Below are positions 1-6,464 of a stretch of DNA of 12,859 nucleotides, in pieces. The stretch's first letter is position 1; every line of letters starts with the position of its first letter. Both the position numbers and the translations under genes were made by a program. The notes beneath the pieces were generated by a model. The model was not told where the DNA came from, searched no databases, and was given only the letters and a program-made list of their open reading frames with translations. The stretch is from positions 1-12,859 of the forward strand of contig JBBRMQ010000115.1 in NCBI GenBank assembly GCA_038230775.1, read 5' to 3'. This stretch comes from JBBRMQ01 sp038230775 (GTDB lineage: Bacteria; Acidobacteriota; Thermoanaerobaculia; Gp7-AA8).

Positions 1-222
1 GCCGACAGCTCTTGCGCGTTAGTCGGCGGAACGACCCCCACCGAGTCCATGCCCTCGGTTGCGATCGAGGTGCCGTGGAACGCGAACGAGCTTTTCGATC
101 GATTCCTGGCCGCGGCGATCGTCGGACGGATCGTCGACGATCGATTCACTCTTGATCTTCGGACTCTTCAGCCGGCTGATCTGACGGCTGTGGCGGATTG
201 TCTCCGGACCGCATCCGGCTGA
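1..222 (+). CDS. selA: C-terminal end of SelA-like PLP enzyme (partial)
   Basis: The reading frame is open from the first base to TGA at 220-222, giving the last 73 residues of a protein that begins outside the window. Two blocks resemble the C-terminus of L-seryl-tRNA(Sec) selenium transferase: LVGGTTPTESMPS, matching the family's VGGGSxPxxxLPS segment, and IVGRIVDDRFTLDLRTL, matching its PVIGRIxDxRLxLDLRT strand pair. SelA is a cytosolic PLP enzyme that converts Ser-tRNA(Sec) to Sec-tRNA(Sec) using selenophosphate. The PLP lysine is not in this fragment, so a SelA-fold paralogue of the DgaE type cannot be excluded. No selB follows; the next gene converges with only six bases between stop codons. 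The family call is fairly sure and the exact activity less so. Confidence 0.7.
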   Translation, partial: ADSSCALVGGTTPTESMPSVAIEVPWNANELFDRFLAAAIVGRIVDDRFTLDLRTLQPADLTAVADCLRTASG

Positions 223-228
223 TCAGCC

Positions 229-2265
229 TCACTCATCGATGCGCGCGATCACTCTGGCGGAGTTCTCAACGGAGCTCGGTTCGCCGCGTAACACCAGCGT
301 CCCCGATGCATCGTCGGCGATCACGATTTGGAGCGCAGGGCTGAGCGCTTTCGCAAATGCACGGAAGAACGTCGGCTTTTCGTGCCGCAGATGGATGGTG
401 CGCTCGATCGGAGCTCCGTTGAACATCTTGCTCTCGGGGACGATCGTTACGCCGCTGTTCGAGGACGAATACGCCAGCGCTTGCGACAGCAGGATCGCGC
501 CCAAAGCGTTGTCCCAGGGAACGTCGGTGAGGCTCACCGAGACGGATCCGCGAACAGTCGAGTCGATGACGAGCGGCAGGTGCGCAAGACGTGAGATCTG
601 ATGCAGCAAGTCCACCAGATCCGCATCGCGAAGATTCAGGCTGATGCGCTCCCCGGAGTAGCGCGACTTCGCCGGTTGCTCGGAGGATGGGCCGGCGTCG
701 CGGTCCAGCGCCCCGATGACCGGCTTCAGCGCCTTCAACCGCTCCAGCGTGTCGCAAACAACGATCTGTTGGTCGTGGGAGACGGCTGCGGCGCCCCATT
801 CGCTCAGCATCGGTCGGATCAGCTCGATGACGGTGGACTTATCCGGTCTGTTCAGCTGAAACGAGACCCAGGCGTGAGGATCGATGCGTTCGCGTTCGCG
901 CTGTCGCTGCTGCGACTCGAGAATCCAGACGTCACCGTCACGCCAGGTCGTCAGGCTGGAGCTGGCGATGAGGTTGCGGACCGCTTCGTCCCACGGCGCG
1001 TCCTGAACCGCGACCCGCATCGTCGGGCCGCGTTTTGCGGAGCCGTCGACGACCAGTGGCCAGTGCGTGGCGTACGCGACGAACGAGATGAAGTCGGCGA
1101 TCGCAAAATCGCCGGCGCAGGAAATCACCCGGACCGAAGCCTTCGATCCGGTGAACAGGTTTGGTTCCGAGAGGAATGACGATCCGGACAACGCGTCAAA
1201 CACCCGGATCGCCTGTGTTGCCCGCGAGAGGTCTCTGTCATCCGCCGCCGAGATCTCCACGCTCGATGTTCCGCGTGCGGTGATCGATATGGGAACGCCG
1301 GCCAGCCGGCCACCGTCCATCGCGGCGATGAGGTCCGACGAGCGGGCGTGGGAAAGCCGAAGTGAGCTGATGGGGCGCTGGGTGGGGTGCGTCCTGTTTC
1401 CGTCGAGCCGTGAATACAGAACGCCGCCAGTGATCAGTGCGATTGCCAGCGCCACGAGTGCCATCCGCCGGAAGAGCGGCGAGCGTTCGGCGGATGCGCC
1501 CCCGAGCTCTCGCTCGAGTTGTTCCGCGGTTCCTCGCGCGGCCGGATCTTCGCTCAGAAGTCGCTTTACGATGCGTGTGAGATCGGGAGCGCGCACCCGC
1601 TCCTCGGCCGTGAACTCGCGATTCCCGCCCGCCGAGCGGCCGGTCAGCATCTCGTACGCGACGAGGCCCAGCGAGAAGAGATCGGCTGCCGGATTCACTG
1701 ACTCACCGCCGCGGAGTTGTTCCGGCGCCATGTAACGGAGGGTGCCGAGGAGCGTGCTGCTGTTCGTGAGATGCGCGTCATGAGCGCTGCGTGCGATCCC
1801 GAAGTCGGCGATCTTCGCCGAGTCGCTGGAGTCGATGAGGATGTTCGACGGCTTGATGTCGCGGTGCACGATGCCTGCGGCGTGCGCTGCAGCCAGCGCT
1901 TCCGCGATTTGCGCAACGATCCTCTTCACGCGCCGGGGCTCCATGCCCTCCGGCGAGAGAAGCGCATCCAGCGGGCGTCCCGTCACCAGCTCGAGAACCA
2001 GATAGAGCGTGCCGGCATCGTCCCCCGCGTCATGAATGCCAACGATGTGGGGGTGGTGCAAGCGCGCTGTGGCGCGGGCCTCGCGAAGGAATCGTTCGCG
2101 GTGATCGGCGGACGTTGATGTGATCAGCTTTACGGCGACGTCGCGCATGAGCACCTGATCGTGCGCCAGATAGACGGATCCGAAACCACCAGATCCCAGC
2201 TTCGCCGTGAGAGCGTAACGGCCGGCGATGACGCGATGAGCTTCGGTTGGCTCGCCGACGACCAT
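229..2265 (-). CDS. Membrane Ser/Thr protein kinase with secretin-type N0/N1 extracytoplasmic domains
   Basis: This 678-residue protein has a Hanks-type kinase domain at about 16-255: glycine loop GSGGFG (24-29), VAVK lysine 46, HRDIKPSN (134-141), DFG (154-156) and APE (180-182), so it looks catalytically complete. Residues 268-284 form one hydrophobic helix. The rest should be extracytoplasmic and shows repeats I read as secretin N-domains: N1-like (about 299-358), N0/STN-like (375-450, with DAPWDEAV), N1-like (465-522), N0/STN-like (536-612, with DVPWDNAL as in PilQ), N1-like (620-678). There is no secretin barrel. ATG at 2263-2265 is chosen because the frame upstream lies over plsC and has no kinase similarity; it leaves five bases after the plsC stop, so the two genes are probably co-transcribed. 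No strong Shine-Dalgarno is seen. The kinase is certain, the N0/N1 reading likely, and the ligand unknown. Confidence 0.9.
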   Translation of the reverse strand: MVVGEPTEAHRVIAGRYALTAKLGSGGFGSVYLAHDQVLMRDVAVKLITSTSADHRERFLREARATARLHHPHIVGIHDAGDDAGTLYLVLELVTGRPLDALLSPEGMEPRRVKRIVAQIAEALAAAHAAGIVHRDIKPSNILIDSSDSAKIADFGIARSAHDAHLTNSSTLLGTLRYMAPEQLRGGESVNPAADLFSLGLVAYEMLTGRSAGGNREFTAEERVRAPDLTRIVKRLLSEDPAARGTAEQLERELGGASAERSPLFRRMALVALAIALITGGVLYSRLDGNRTHPTQRPISSLRLSHARSSDLIAAMDGGRLAGVPISITARGTSSVEISAADDRDLSRATQAIRVFDALSGSSFLSEPNLFTGSKASVRVISCAGDFAIADFISFVAYATHWPLVVDGSAKRGPTMRVAVQDAPWDEAVRNLIASSSLTTWRDGDVWILESQQRQRERERIDPHAWVSFQLNRPDKSTVIELIRPMLSEWGAAAVSHDQQIVVCDTLERLKALKPVIGALDRDAGPSSEQPAKSRYSGERISLNLRDADLVDLLHQISRLAHLPLVIDSTVRGSVSVSLTDVPWDNALGAILLSQALAYSSSNSGVTIVPESKMFNGAPIERTIHLRHEKPTFFRAFAKALSPALQIVIADDASGTLVLRGEPSSVENSARVIARIDE

Positions 2266-2270
2266 GCCGT

Positions 2271-3014
2271 CTAGTCTACGTCCGTTCCCGCCTTCGGCTC
2301 TTCGGTCATCCCTAACATCTTCAGGATCTGCTGCCGCGACTCGCGCAGGAGCCTCGACTTGTCGCGAACCGTCAGCCCTTCCGTCGGGATCGGTGTTCCC
2401 ACCTTGATCGTCACCGGCCCGGGCGTCACGCGTTTCGCGCCGACGCGAAAGACGTCGTAGGTGCCGTCGATGGCAACGGGCAGGATCGGCAGCCCGGATT
2501 TCAGCGCGAGCAGGAATCCACCGCGCTGGAACGGGCGCATGGCGCGCTCGCGCGTTCGTCCTTCTTCCGGAAAGACGACGATCGTGTTTCCTTTGCGGAT
2601 GCGCATCACGGCCAGATCGAACGACTTCACAGCAGTGCGGCGGTTCTTGCGGTCGATCGGGATGAAGCCTGCGCGTCCGATCGCCCAGCCGAAGATCGGA
2701 ATCTTGAAGAGGCTGACCTTCGCCATGAAGCGGATCGGCTGCTTGATCGCCGCGAACACGCACGGGATGTCGAAGTAGCTGTAGTGATTCGCCACCAGAA
2801 TGTAACGCTGCTTCGAATCGATGACCTCGCTATTCTCGACCCGGAGATCAATCCCCGCCGCCCACACCAGGACCCGCGCCCACGAACGGATGATCCAGTC
2901 GATGGCCTTCGCGTTGGACTTGAAGACGGCGACAAAAATCGTCGCCGTGGAAAAGGGAACCGTGTCGAGGATCGCGATGATCACGACCCAGATCGTGCGG
3001 AGCATTGGGCGCAT
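2271..3014 (-). CDS. plsC: 1-acyl-sn-glycerol-3-phosphate acyltransferase
   Basis: The 247-residue protein is a PlsC-family acyltransferase, which acylates lysophosphatidate to phosphatidate at the inner membrane in phospholipid synthesis. The HX4D catalytic motif is NHYSYFD (H77, D82). The other family blocks follow in order: GFIPIDRKNR (116-125), FPEEGRTR (148-155, in place of the usual FPEGTRS) and LPILPVAIDGT (175-185). An N-terminal hydrophobic stretch (about 8-30) probably anchors it. Length is normal for the family. The frame stays open to 3179, but that would overlap korA on the other strand and adds nothing family-like. ATG at 3014 is the conventional choice; ATG at 3005 is equally possible and would suit the promoter proposed just upstream. 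The kinase gene follows five bases after the stop, so this looks like a two-gene unit. Confidence 0.9.
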   Translation of the reverse strand: MRPMLRTIWVVIIAILDTVPFSTATIFVAVFKSNAKAIDWIIRSWARVLVWAAGIDLRVENSEVIDSKQRYILVANHYSYFDIPCVFAAIKQPIRFMAKVSLFKIPIFGWAIGRAGFIPIDRKNRRTAVKSFDLAVMRIRKGNTIVVFPEEGRTRERAMRPFQRGGFLLALKSGLPILPVAIDGTYDVFRVGAKRVTPGPVTIKVGTPIPTEGLTVRDKSRLLRESRQQILKMLGMTEEPKAGTDVD

Positions 3015-3040
3015 GATAGCGGTGTCCGTGTGACTGTCAT
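3013..3040 (-). promoter_or_regulatory. Candidate sigma70 promoter for plsC-kinase
   Basis: Read on the minus strand, ATGACA (3040-3035) and TATCAT (3018-3013) each match the -35 and -10 consensus at five of six bases and are 16 bases apart. Transcription would begin near 3005-3007, exactly at the second in-frame ATG of plsC, implying a leaderless message. The -35 lies inside the palindrome at 3034-3045. Inferred from sequence only. Confidence 0.4.
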
Positions 3041-3061
3041 GACAGAGCCCCACACTGACAC
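3022..3061. promoter_or_regulatory. Nested palindromes in the plsC/korA divergent control region
   Basis: CTGTCATGACAG at 3034-3045 is a perfect 12-bp palindrome. It is enclosed by a second inverted repeat, GTGTCCGTGTG (3022-3032) against CACACTGACAC (3051-3061), whose arms pair at 10 of 11 positions. The whole 40-bp dyad sits between the two divergent start regions and covers the proposed plsC -35 and the area upstream of the korA -10. This placement suits an operator for a dimeric regulator acting on both units. The regulator is not identifiable here. Confidence 0.5.
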
Positions 3062-3070
3062 TGCTAAAAT
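3062..3070 (+). promoter_or_regulatory. Candidate extended -10 promoter of korAB
   Basis: TGCTAAAAT matches the extended -10 form TGnTATAAT, with five of six matches in the hexamer TAAAAT (3065-3070). No -35 at normal spacing is evident, which extended -10 promoters can tolerate. Transcription would start near 3077, a few bases before the korA ribosome binding site. Confidence 0.45.
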
Positions 3071-3083
3071 GCGCGGCACTTCC

Positions 3084-3092
3084 AAGAAGGAG
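3084..3092 (+). promoter_or_regulatory. korA ribosome binding site fixing a TTG start
   Basis: AAGAAGGAG lies seven bases before TTG at 3100-3102. No ATG or GTG is available in this frame between the site and residue 45, so the Shine-Dalgarno decides for the rare TTG start. Confidence 0.7.
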
Positions 3093-3099
3093 TCCCAAA

Positions 3100-5004
3100 T
3101 TGTCCGATAGCGCAACCGCGACGGCCGTACTCGACGAAGAAGTCACGTCGGGCCAGCCTGTCGTCAACGACCTCACCATTCACGTCGCGACGGTCAACGG
3201 ATCGGGATCGCAGAGCTCGAACAGCGTTCTGATGCGCTCGATCTTCCAGATGGGCGTCCCCGTCAGCGGCAAGAACATGTTCCCGTCGAACATCGCGGGC
3301 CTGCCGACCTGGTTCACCATCCGGGCGAACAAGGACGGCTGGACGGCCCGCAAGAAGGAAGTCGACCTGATGGTCTGCATGAACGCGCAGACCTCGCGCG
3401 AAGACGTCGAAGCGTTGGAGCCCGGATCGCTCTGCATCTACGACGCTCCGCTCAACTGCAAAGCGATCCGCGACGACATCACGTTCTTCGATGTGCCGTT
3501 CGCCAAGCTCGCCGGCGAGCTGTCCACCGATTCGCGGCTGCGCAAGCTGCTGACGAACATGGTCTACGTCGGCATCGTCGCGGAGCTGATCGGCATCGAT
3601 CGCGCCGAGATCGTCGCCGCGATCACCAAACAGTTCAAAGGCAAACAGAAGGCGATCGATCCCAACGTGGCATCGATCGACAAAGGCATCGAATACGCGA
3701 AGGCCAACCTTCCGAAGCAGAACCGCTGGCGCATCGAGCGCATGAACAAGACCGCGGGCAAGATCATCATCGACGGCAACGCCGCTGCGGCGATCGGCGC
3801 GATGTTCGGTGGCGTCACCGTCGTCACCTGGTACCCGATCACGCCGTCATCCTCGCTGTGCGAGTCGCTTATCGACTACATGAAGCAATACCGCATCGGT
3901 CCCGATGGCAAGGCCACCTTCGCCATCGTGCAGGCCGAGGATGAGCTGGCGGCCGTGGGGATGGTGTTAGGCGCAGGATGGGCGGGCGCCCGTTCCATGA
4001 CGTCCACCGCGGGCCCGGGCATCTCGCTCATGGCCGAATTCGCCGGCCTCGGCTACTTCGCCGAGATCCCCGGCGTGATCTGGGACGTGCAGCGCGTCGG
4101 CCCCTCGACCGGCCTTCCCACCCGCACGGCGCAAGGCGACATTCTGGAGGCGTTCTCGCTCTCGCATGGCGACACGCAGCACATCTGCCTCATCCCCGGC
4201 AGCGTCGCCGAATGCTTCGAATTCGGCAGCGAGGCTCTCGACATCGCCGAGATGTTCCAGACCCCGATCTTCGTCCTCTCCGACCTCGACCTCGGCATGA
4301 ACAACTGGATGTCGGACCCGTTCGTCTATCCGACGAAGCCGTATCGCCGCGGCAAGGTGCTGACGAAGGAGAGGCTCGACGAGTTAGGCGGGAAGTGGGG
4401 ACGCTACCTGGACGTCGACGGCGACGCCATTCCGTATCGCACGCTGCCGGGAACCGATCATCCGATGGCGTCCTACTTCACGCGTGGCTCCGGTCACGAC
4501 ACGCAGGCGCGCTACTCCGAGCGTCCCGAAGACTACAAAGCGACGGTCGACCGGCTGGCGAAGAAGTTCGAGACCGCGAAGCAGTTCGTCCCGCAACCGG
4601 TGATCGATCGCAAGGGGTCGAAGATCGGATTCATCGCCTACGGCACCACGGACTTCGCTTTGCAGGAATCGCGCGATCAGTTGCGCCGCGAGCGCGATTT
4701 CGAGACCGACTACCTTCGCCTGCGCGCGCTGCCGTTCACCGATGACGTCAAGCAGTTCGTGGCCGATCACGATCGCATCTATGTCGTCGAGCAGAACCGC
4801 GACGGTCAGATGGCCGATCTGCTCCGGCTCGAAGTGGGCGACGATCAGACCAAGATCCGCAAGATCCTGCATTACATCGGGCTTCCATGCGATGCCCGCT
4901 CGATCACCAACGCCGTGCTGCATCTCGAAGCGAACCAGAAAGAGAAAATCGTCCGCGCTGGCATCGACAAGCGCGTTGGAAAGCAAGCCAGGAGCGAGGA
5001 CTGA
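3100..5004 (+). CDS. korA: 2-oxoglutarate (2-oxoacid):ferredoxin oxidoreductase, fused gamma-alpha subunit
   Basis: The 634-residue product is the alpha subunit of a 2-oxoacid:ferredoxin oxidoreductase with the gamma domain fused in front. With KorB it oxidatively decarboxylates a 2-oxoacid (most likely 2-oxoglutarate) with CoA to acyl-CoA, reducing ferredoxin, or runs in reverse to fix CO2. The gamma domain spans about 25-205 (GSGSQSSN near 34-41, SGKNMFPSNIAGLP at 56-69). The alpha domain starts near 218 and has TWYPITPSSS (243-252), QAEDELAAVGM (278-288), TAGPGISLMAEF (303-314) and RVGPSTGLPTRTAQGD (332-347). A C-terminal VVEQNRDGQMADLLR segment is also typical. The start is TTG with a strong Shine-Dalgarno. 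korB follows after a 121-base repeat-rich gap. Family is certain; 2-oxoglutarate rather than another 2-oxoacid is inferred from the two-subunit fused form. Confidence 0.93.
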   Translation: MSDSATATAVLDEEVTSGQPVVNDLTIHVATVNGSGSQSSNSVLMRSIFQMGVPVSGKNMFPSNIAGLPTWFTIRANKDGWTARKKEVDLMVCMNAQTSREDVEALEPGSLCIYDAPLNCKAIRDDITFFDVPFAKLAGELSTDSRLRKLLTNMVYVGIVAELIGIDRAEIVAAITKQFKGKQKAIDPNVASIDKGIEYAKANLPKQNRWRIERMNKTAGKIIIDGNAAAAIGAMFGGVTVVTWYPITPSSSLCESLIDYMKQYRIGPDGKATFAIVQAEDELAAVGMVLGAGWAGARSMTSTAGPGISLMAEFAGLGYFAEIPGVIWDVQRVGPSTGLPTRTAQGDILEAFSLSHGDTQHICLIPGSVAECFEFGSEALDIAEMFQTPIFVLSDLDLGMNNWMSDPFVYPTKPYRRGKVLTKERLDELGGKWGRYLDVDGDAIPYRTLPGTDHPMASYFTRGSGHDTQARYSERPEDYKATVDRLAKKFETAKQFVPQPVIDRKGSKIGFIAYGTTDFALQESRDQLRRERDFETDYLRLRALPFTDDVKQFVADHDRIYVVEQNRDGQMADLLRLEVGDDQTKIRKILHYIGLPCDARSITNAVLHLEANQKEKIVRAGIDKRVGKQARSED

Positions 5005-5060
5005 GTGTGGGGGCCGGCTTGAGCCGGCCAGACATGACCGGCTGAAGCCGGTCCTCACAC
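5005..5060 (+). repeat. REP-like double hairpin within a long imperfect inverted repeat
   Basis: Directly after the korA stop are two short hairpins. GGCCGGCT (5012-5019) pairs with AGCCGGCC (5022-5029), and ACCGGCT (5037-5043) pairs with AGCCGGT (5046-5052). They are enclosed by GTGTGGGG (5005-5012) against CCTCACAC (5053-5060), seven of eight pairs. Such CCGGCTnnAGCCGG palindromes resemble dispersed intergenic repeats seen in other bacterial genomes. It could act as an RNA structure between korA and korB. Confidence 0.7.
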
Positions 5061-5116
5061 AGAAGCCAGTCCTCACACAGAAGCCGGTCCTCACACAGAA
5101 GCCGGTCCTCACACAG
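5045..5116 (+). repeat. Four tandem 18-bp repeats between korA and korB
   Basis: The unit AAGCCGGTCCTCACAC plus AG is repeated four times head to tail: 5045-5062, 5063-5080, 5081-5098 and 5099-5116. Only one base differs, a G to A in the second copy. The first copy is the right arm of the palindrome before it. Each copy could pair with the left arm at 5005-5020 at 14 of 16 positions. The last two bases of the fourth copy begin the korB Shine-Dalgarno. Confidence 0.95.
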
Positions 5117-5120
5117 GAGA
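5115..5120 (+). promoter_or_regulatory. korB ribosome binding site built on the repeat end
   Basis: AGGAGA lies five bases before ATG at 5126-5128. Its first two bases belong to the fourth 18-bp repeat. This site decides the start, since the open frame runs back to 4742 across korA and the repeats. Confidence 0.75.
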
Positions 5121-5125
5121 CAAAC

Positions 5126-6178
5126 ATGGCAGAGAGCACCATCAAATCGGGAGCAGAAGCTCCAAAAGAAAACCGCCTCGGACTGAAGCCCACTGACTAT
5201 CACGGAGGCAAATCGACGCTCTGCGCCGGATGCGGGCACGACGCGATCAGCAACCAGATCGTGCGCGCGTTCTTCGAGATGAACGTCAAGCCGGAGAGTG
5301 TCGCGAAGTACTCCGGCATCGGCTGCTCGTCGAAGACGCCGGCGTATTTTCTTCAGCGTTCGCACGGCTTCAACAGCGTTCACGGCCGCATGCCCGCAGT
5401 GGCGACGGGCGCCGCTCTCGCGAACCGGAAGCTCGTTGGCATCGGCGTCTCCGGCGACGGCGACACCGCCTCGATCGGCCTCGGCCAGTTCATGCATATG
5501 GTCCGGCGCAACATCCCGATCATCTACATCATCGAGAACAACGGCGTGTATGGCCTGACGAAAGGGCAATTCTCCGCCACCGCCGATGAAGGCTCGAAGC
5601 TGAAGACAGGCGTGATCAACGACCTGCCTCCGATGGATCTCTGTGCGCTGGCAGTGGAGTTGGGCTGCGGCTACGTCGCACGGGGTTTCGCCGGCGATCC
5701 GAAGCAGATGATCAACATCCTGAAGGGCGCGATCGCCCACGACGGCATGGCGGTCATCGACGTGATCTCCCCATGCGTCACCTTCAACAATCATGAGGGC
5801 TCGACGAAGGGGTACACCTACGCGAAAGAGCACGACGAGCTCCTGCACCAGATCGGATTCGTGCAGTCGTACGATCAGATCGAAGTGGAGATCGATCCGG
5901 GCGAGATGCGCGAGGTCACGCTCCACGACGGGTCCCGCATCCTGCTCAAGAGGCTGGAAGAGGACTACGACCCGTCGAACGCCGTTCAGGCCCTCCAGCG
6001 TCTGCACAAAGCGGTCGACGAAGGCTCAATGCTGACCGGCCTGGTCTATCTACGTCCCGAGAAGAAGAGCTTCCTCAAAATGCTCAACATGACCGACGAG
6101 CCGCTGTTCAGCCTGAACGAAGCGCAGACCCGTCCTGCAAAGGATGCGCTCGACAAGATCATGCGGGAATTGATGTGA
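5126..6178 (+). CDS. korB: 2-oxoglutarate (2-oxoacid):ferredoxin oxidoreductase beta subunit
   Basis: The 350-residue protein is the thiamine-pyrophosphate subunit partnering KorA. Visible motifs are CAGCGH (33-38), GIGCSS (65-70), the TPP/Mg site GDGD (110-113) with NNGVYGLTKGQ (138-148), and SPCVTFNNH (215-223). Cys33, Cys36, Cys67 and Cys217 sit where the family's [4Fe-4S] ligands lie. There is no extra ferredoxin domain, so electrons should leave to a separate ferredoxin, and none is encoded here. Length is normal. The ATG at 5126 follows a clear Shine-Dalgarno; the upstream part of the frame is repeat and antisense-like noise. It is probably transcribed with korA from the promoter near 3062-3070. 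Confidence 0.94.
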   Translation: MAESTIKSGAEAPKENRLGLKPTDYHGGKSTLCAGCGHDAISNQIVRAFFEMNVKPESVAKYSGIGCSSKTPAYFLQRSHGFNSVHGRMPAVATGAALANRKLVGIGVSGDGDTASIGLGQFMHMVRRNIPIIYIIENNGVYGLTKGQFSATADEGSKLKTGVINDLPPMDLCALAVELGCGYVARGFAGDPKQMINILKGAIAHDGMAVIDVISPCVTFNNHEGSTKGYTYAKEHDELLHQIGFVQSYDQIEVEIDPGEMREVTLHDGSRILLKRLEEDYDPSNAVQALQRLHKAVDEGSMLTGLVYLRPEKKSFLKMLNMTDEPLFSLNEAQTRPAKDALDKIMRELM

Positions 6179-6210
6179 ACTCCGGCCCGCTCCTTGCTTT
6201 ATCCAGGCCC

Positions 6211-6390
6211 ATGAGCGAGCCTAAGAAATCCACCGAAGAGCAGATTGAAAAGATCGAAGCGATCCGCGGCGATGAAGTCCTCGGCTACGAAGGCGGCGGC
6301 CGCGGGGAACACAGCGGCGAGAACTCCCCGAAAAAGCCGTCCAGCGATCTGAGCGACGGCTTTGCGGACAACCGGCCAGAAGACAAGTAA
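6211..6390 (+). CDS. Small acidic, probably disordered protein
   Basis: I do not recognise this 59-residue product. It begins MSEPKKSTEEQIEKIEAIRG, has a glycine-rich middle (YEGGGRGEHSGEN) and a charged, serine/proline-rich C-terminus ending in PEDK. There is no membrane segment, signal peptide or cysteine, so a soluble and largely unstructured protein is likely. It lies 32 bases after korB on the same strand and may be read from the same message. The Shine-Dalgarno before 6211 is weak. A longer form could start at GTG 6175, overlapping the korB stop, which would add 12 residues and allow coupling. That it is a real gene is moderately likely; its function is unknown. Confidence 0.55.
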   Translation: MSEPKKSTEEQIEKIEAIRGDEVLGYEGGGRGEHSGENSPKKPSSDLSDGFADNRPEDK

Positions 6391-6394
6391 GTTC

Positions 6395-6426
6395 GTTAGG
6401 CCGTTGGGATGTTAGGACGTTGGGAA
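6395..6426 (+). repeat. Two 16-bp direct repeats
   Basis: GTTAGGCCGTTGGGAT (6395-6410) is followed at once by GTTAGGACGTTGGGAA (6411-6426), 14 of 16 bases identical. It looks like the remains of a short intergenic tandem repeat. Confidence 0.7.
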
Positions 6427-6452
6427 GGTTGTGCGGCCGCCTTCCTAACATC
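6408..6452. terminator. Possible bidirectional terminator hairpin
   Basis: GATGTTAGGA (6408-6417) and TCCTAACATC (6443-6452) form a perfect 10-bp inverted repeat around a 25-base loop. It lies between the converging small-protein gene and the DUF4388/TPR gene, where a two-way terminator is expected. No T-tract follows, and the arm overlaps the direct repeats, so it may be only a repeat element. Confidence 0.35.
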
Positions 6453-6464
6453 TCGCCATCCTTA

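Noticed and set aside
2266..2763. The 166-residue N-terminal extension of the kinase frame, open back to 2763
   Set aside because: It lies entirely over plsC in another frame, is arginine-rich low-complexity noise, and the kinase domain begins properly after ATG 2265.
3015..3179. A longer plsC starting at 3179
   Set aside because: It would overlap korA on the opposite strand and cross the divergent promoter region; the extra residues show no family likeness.
5045..5116. A CRISPR array
   Set aside because: The 18-bp units abut with no spacers, so this is a simple tandem repeat.
4742..5125. A korB start far upstream at 4742
   Set aside because: That part overlaps korA out of frame and reads through the 18-bp repeats; the Shine-Dalgarno at 5115-5120 and the conserved domain fix ATG 5126.
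4904..6007. A 367-residue open frame antisense to korB
   Set aside because: It includes translated tandem repeats (repeated LLCEDR) and otherwise shadows korB; no domain seen.
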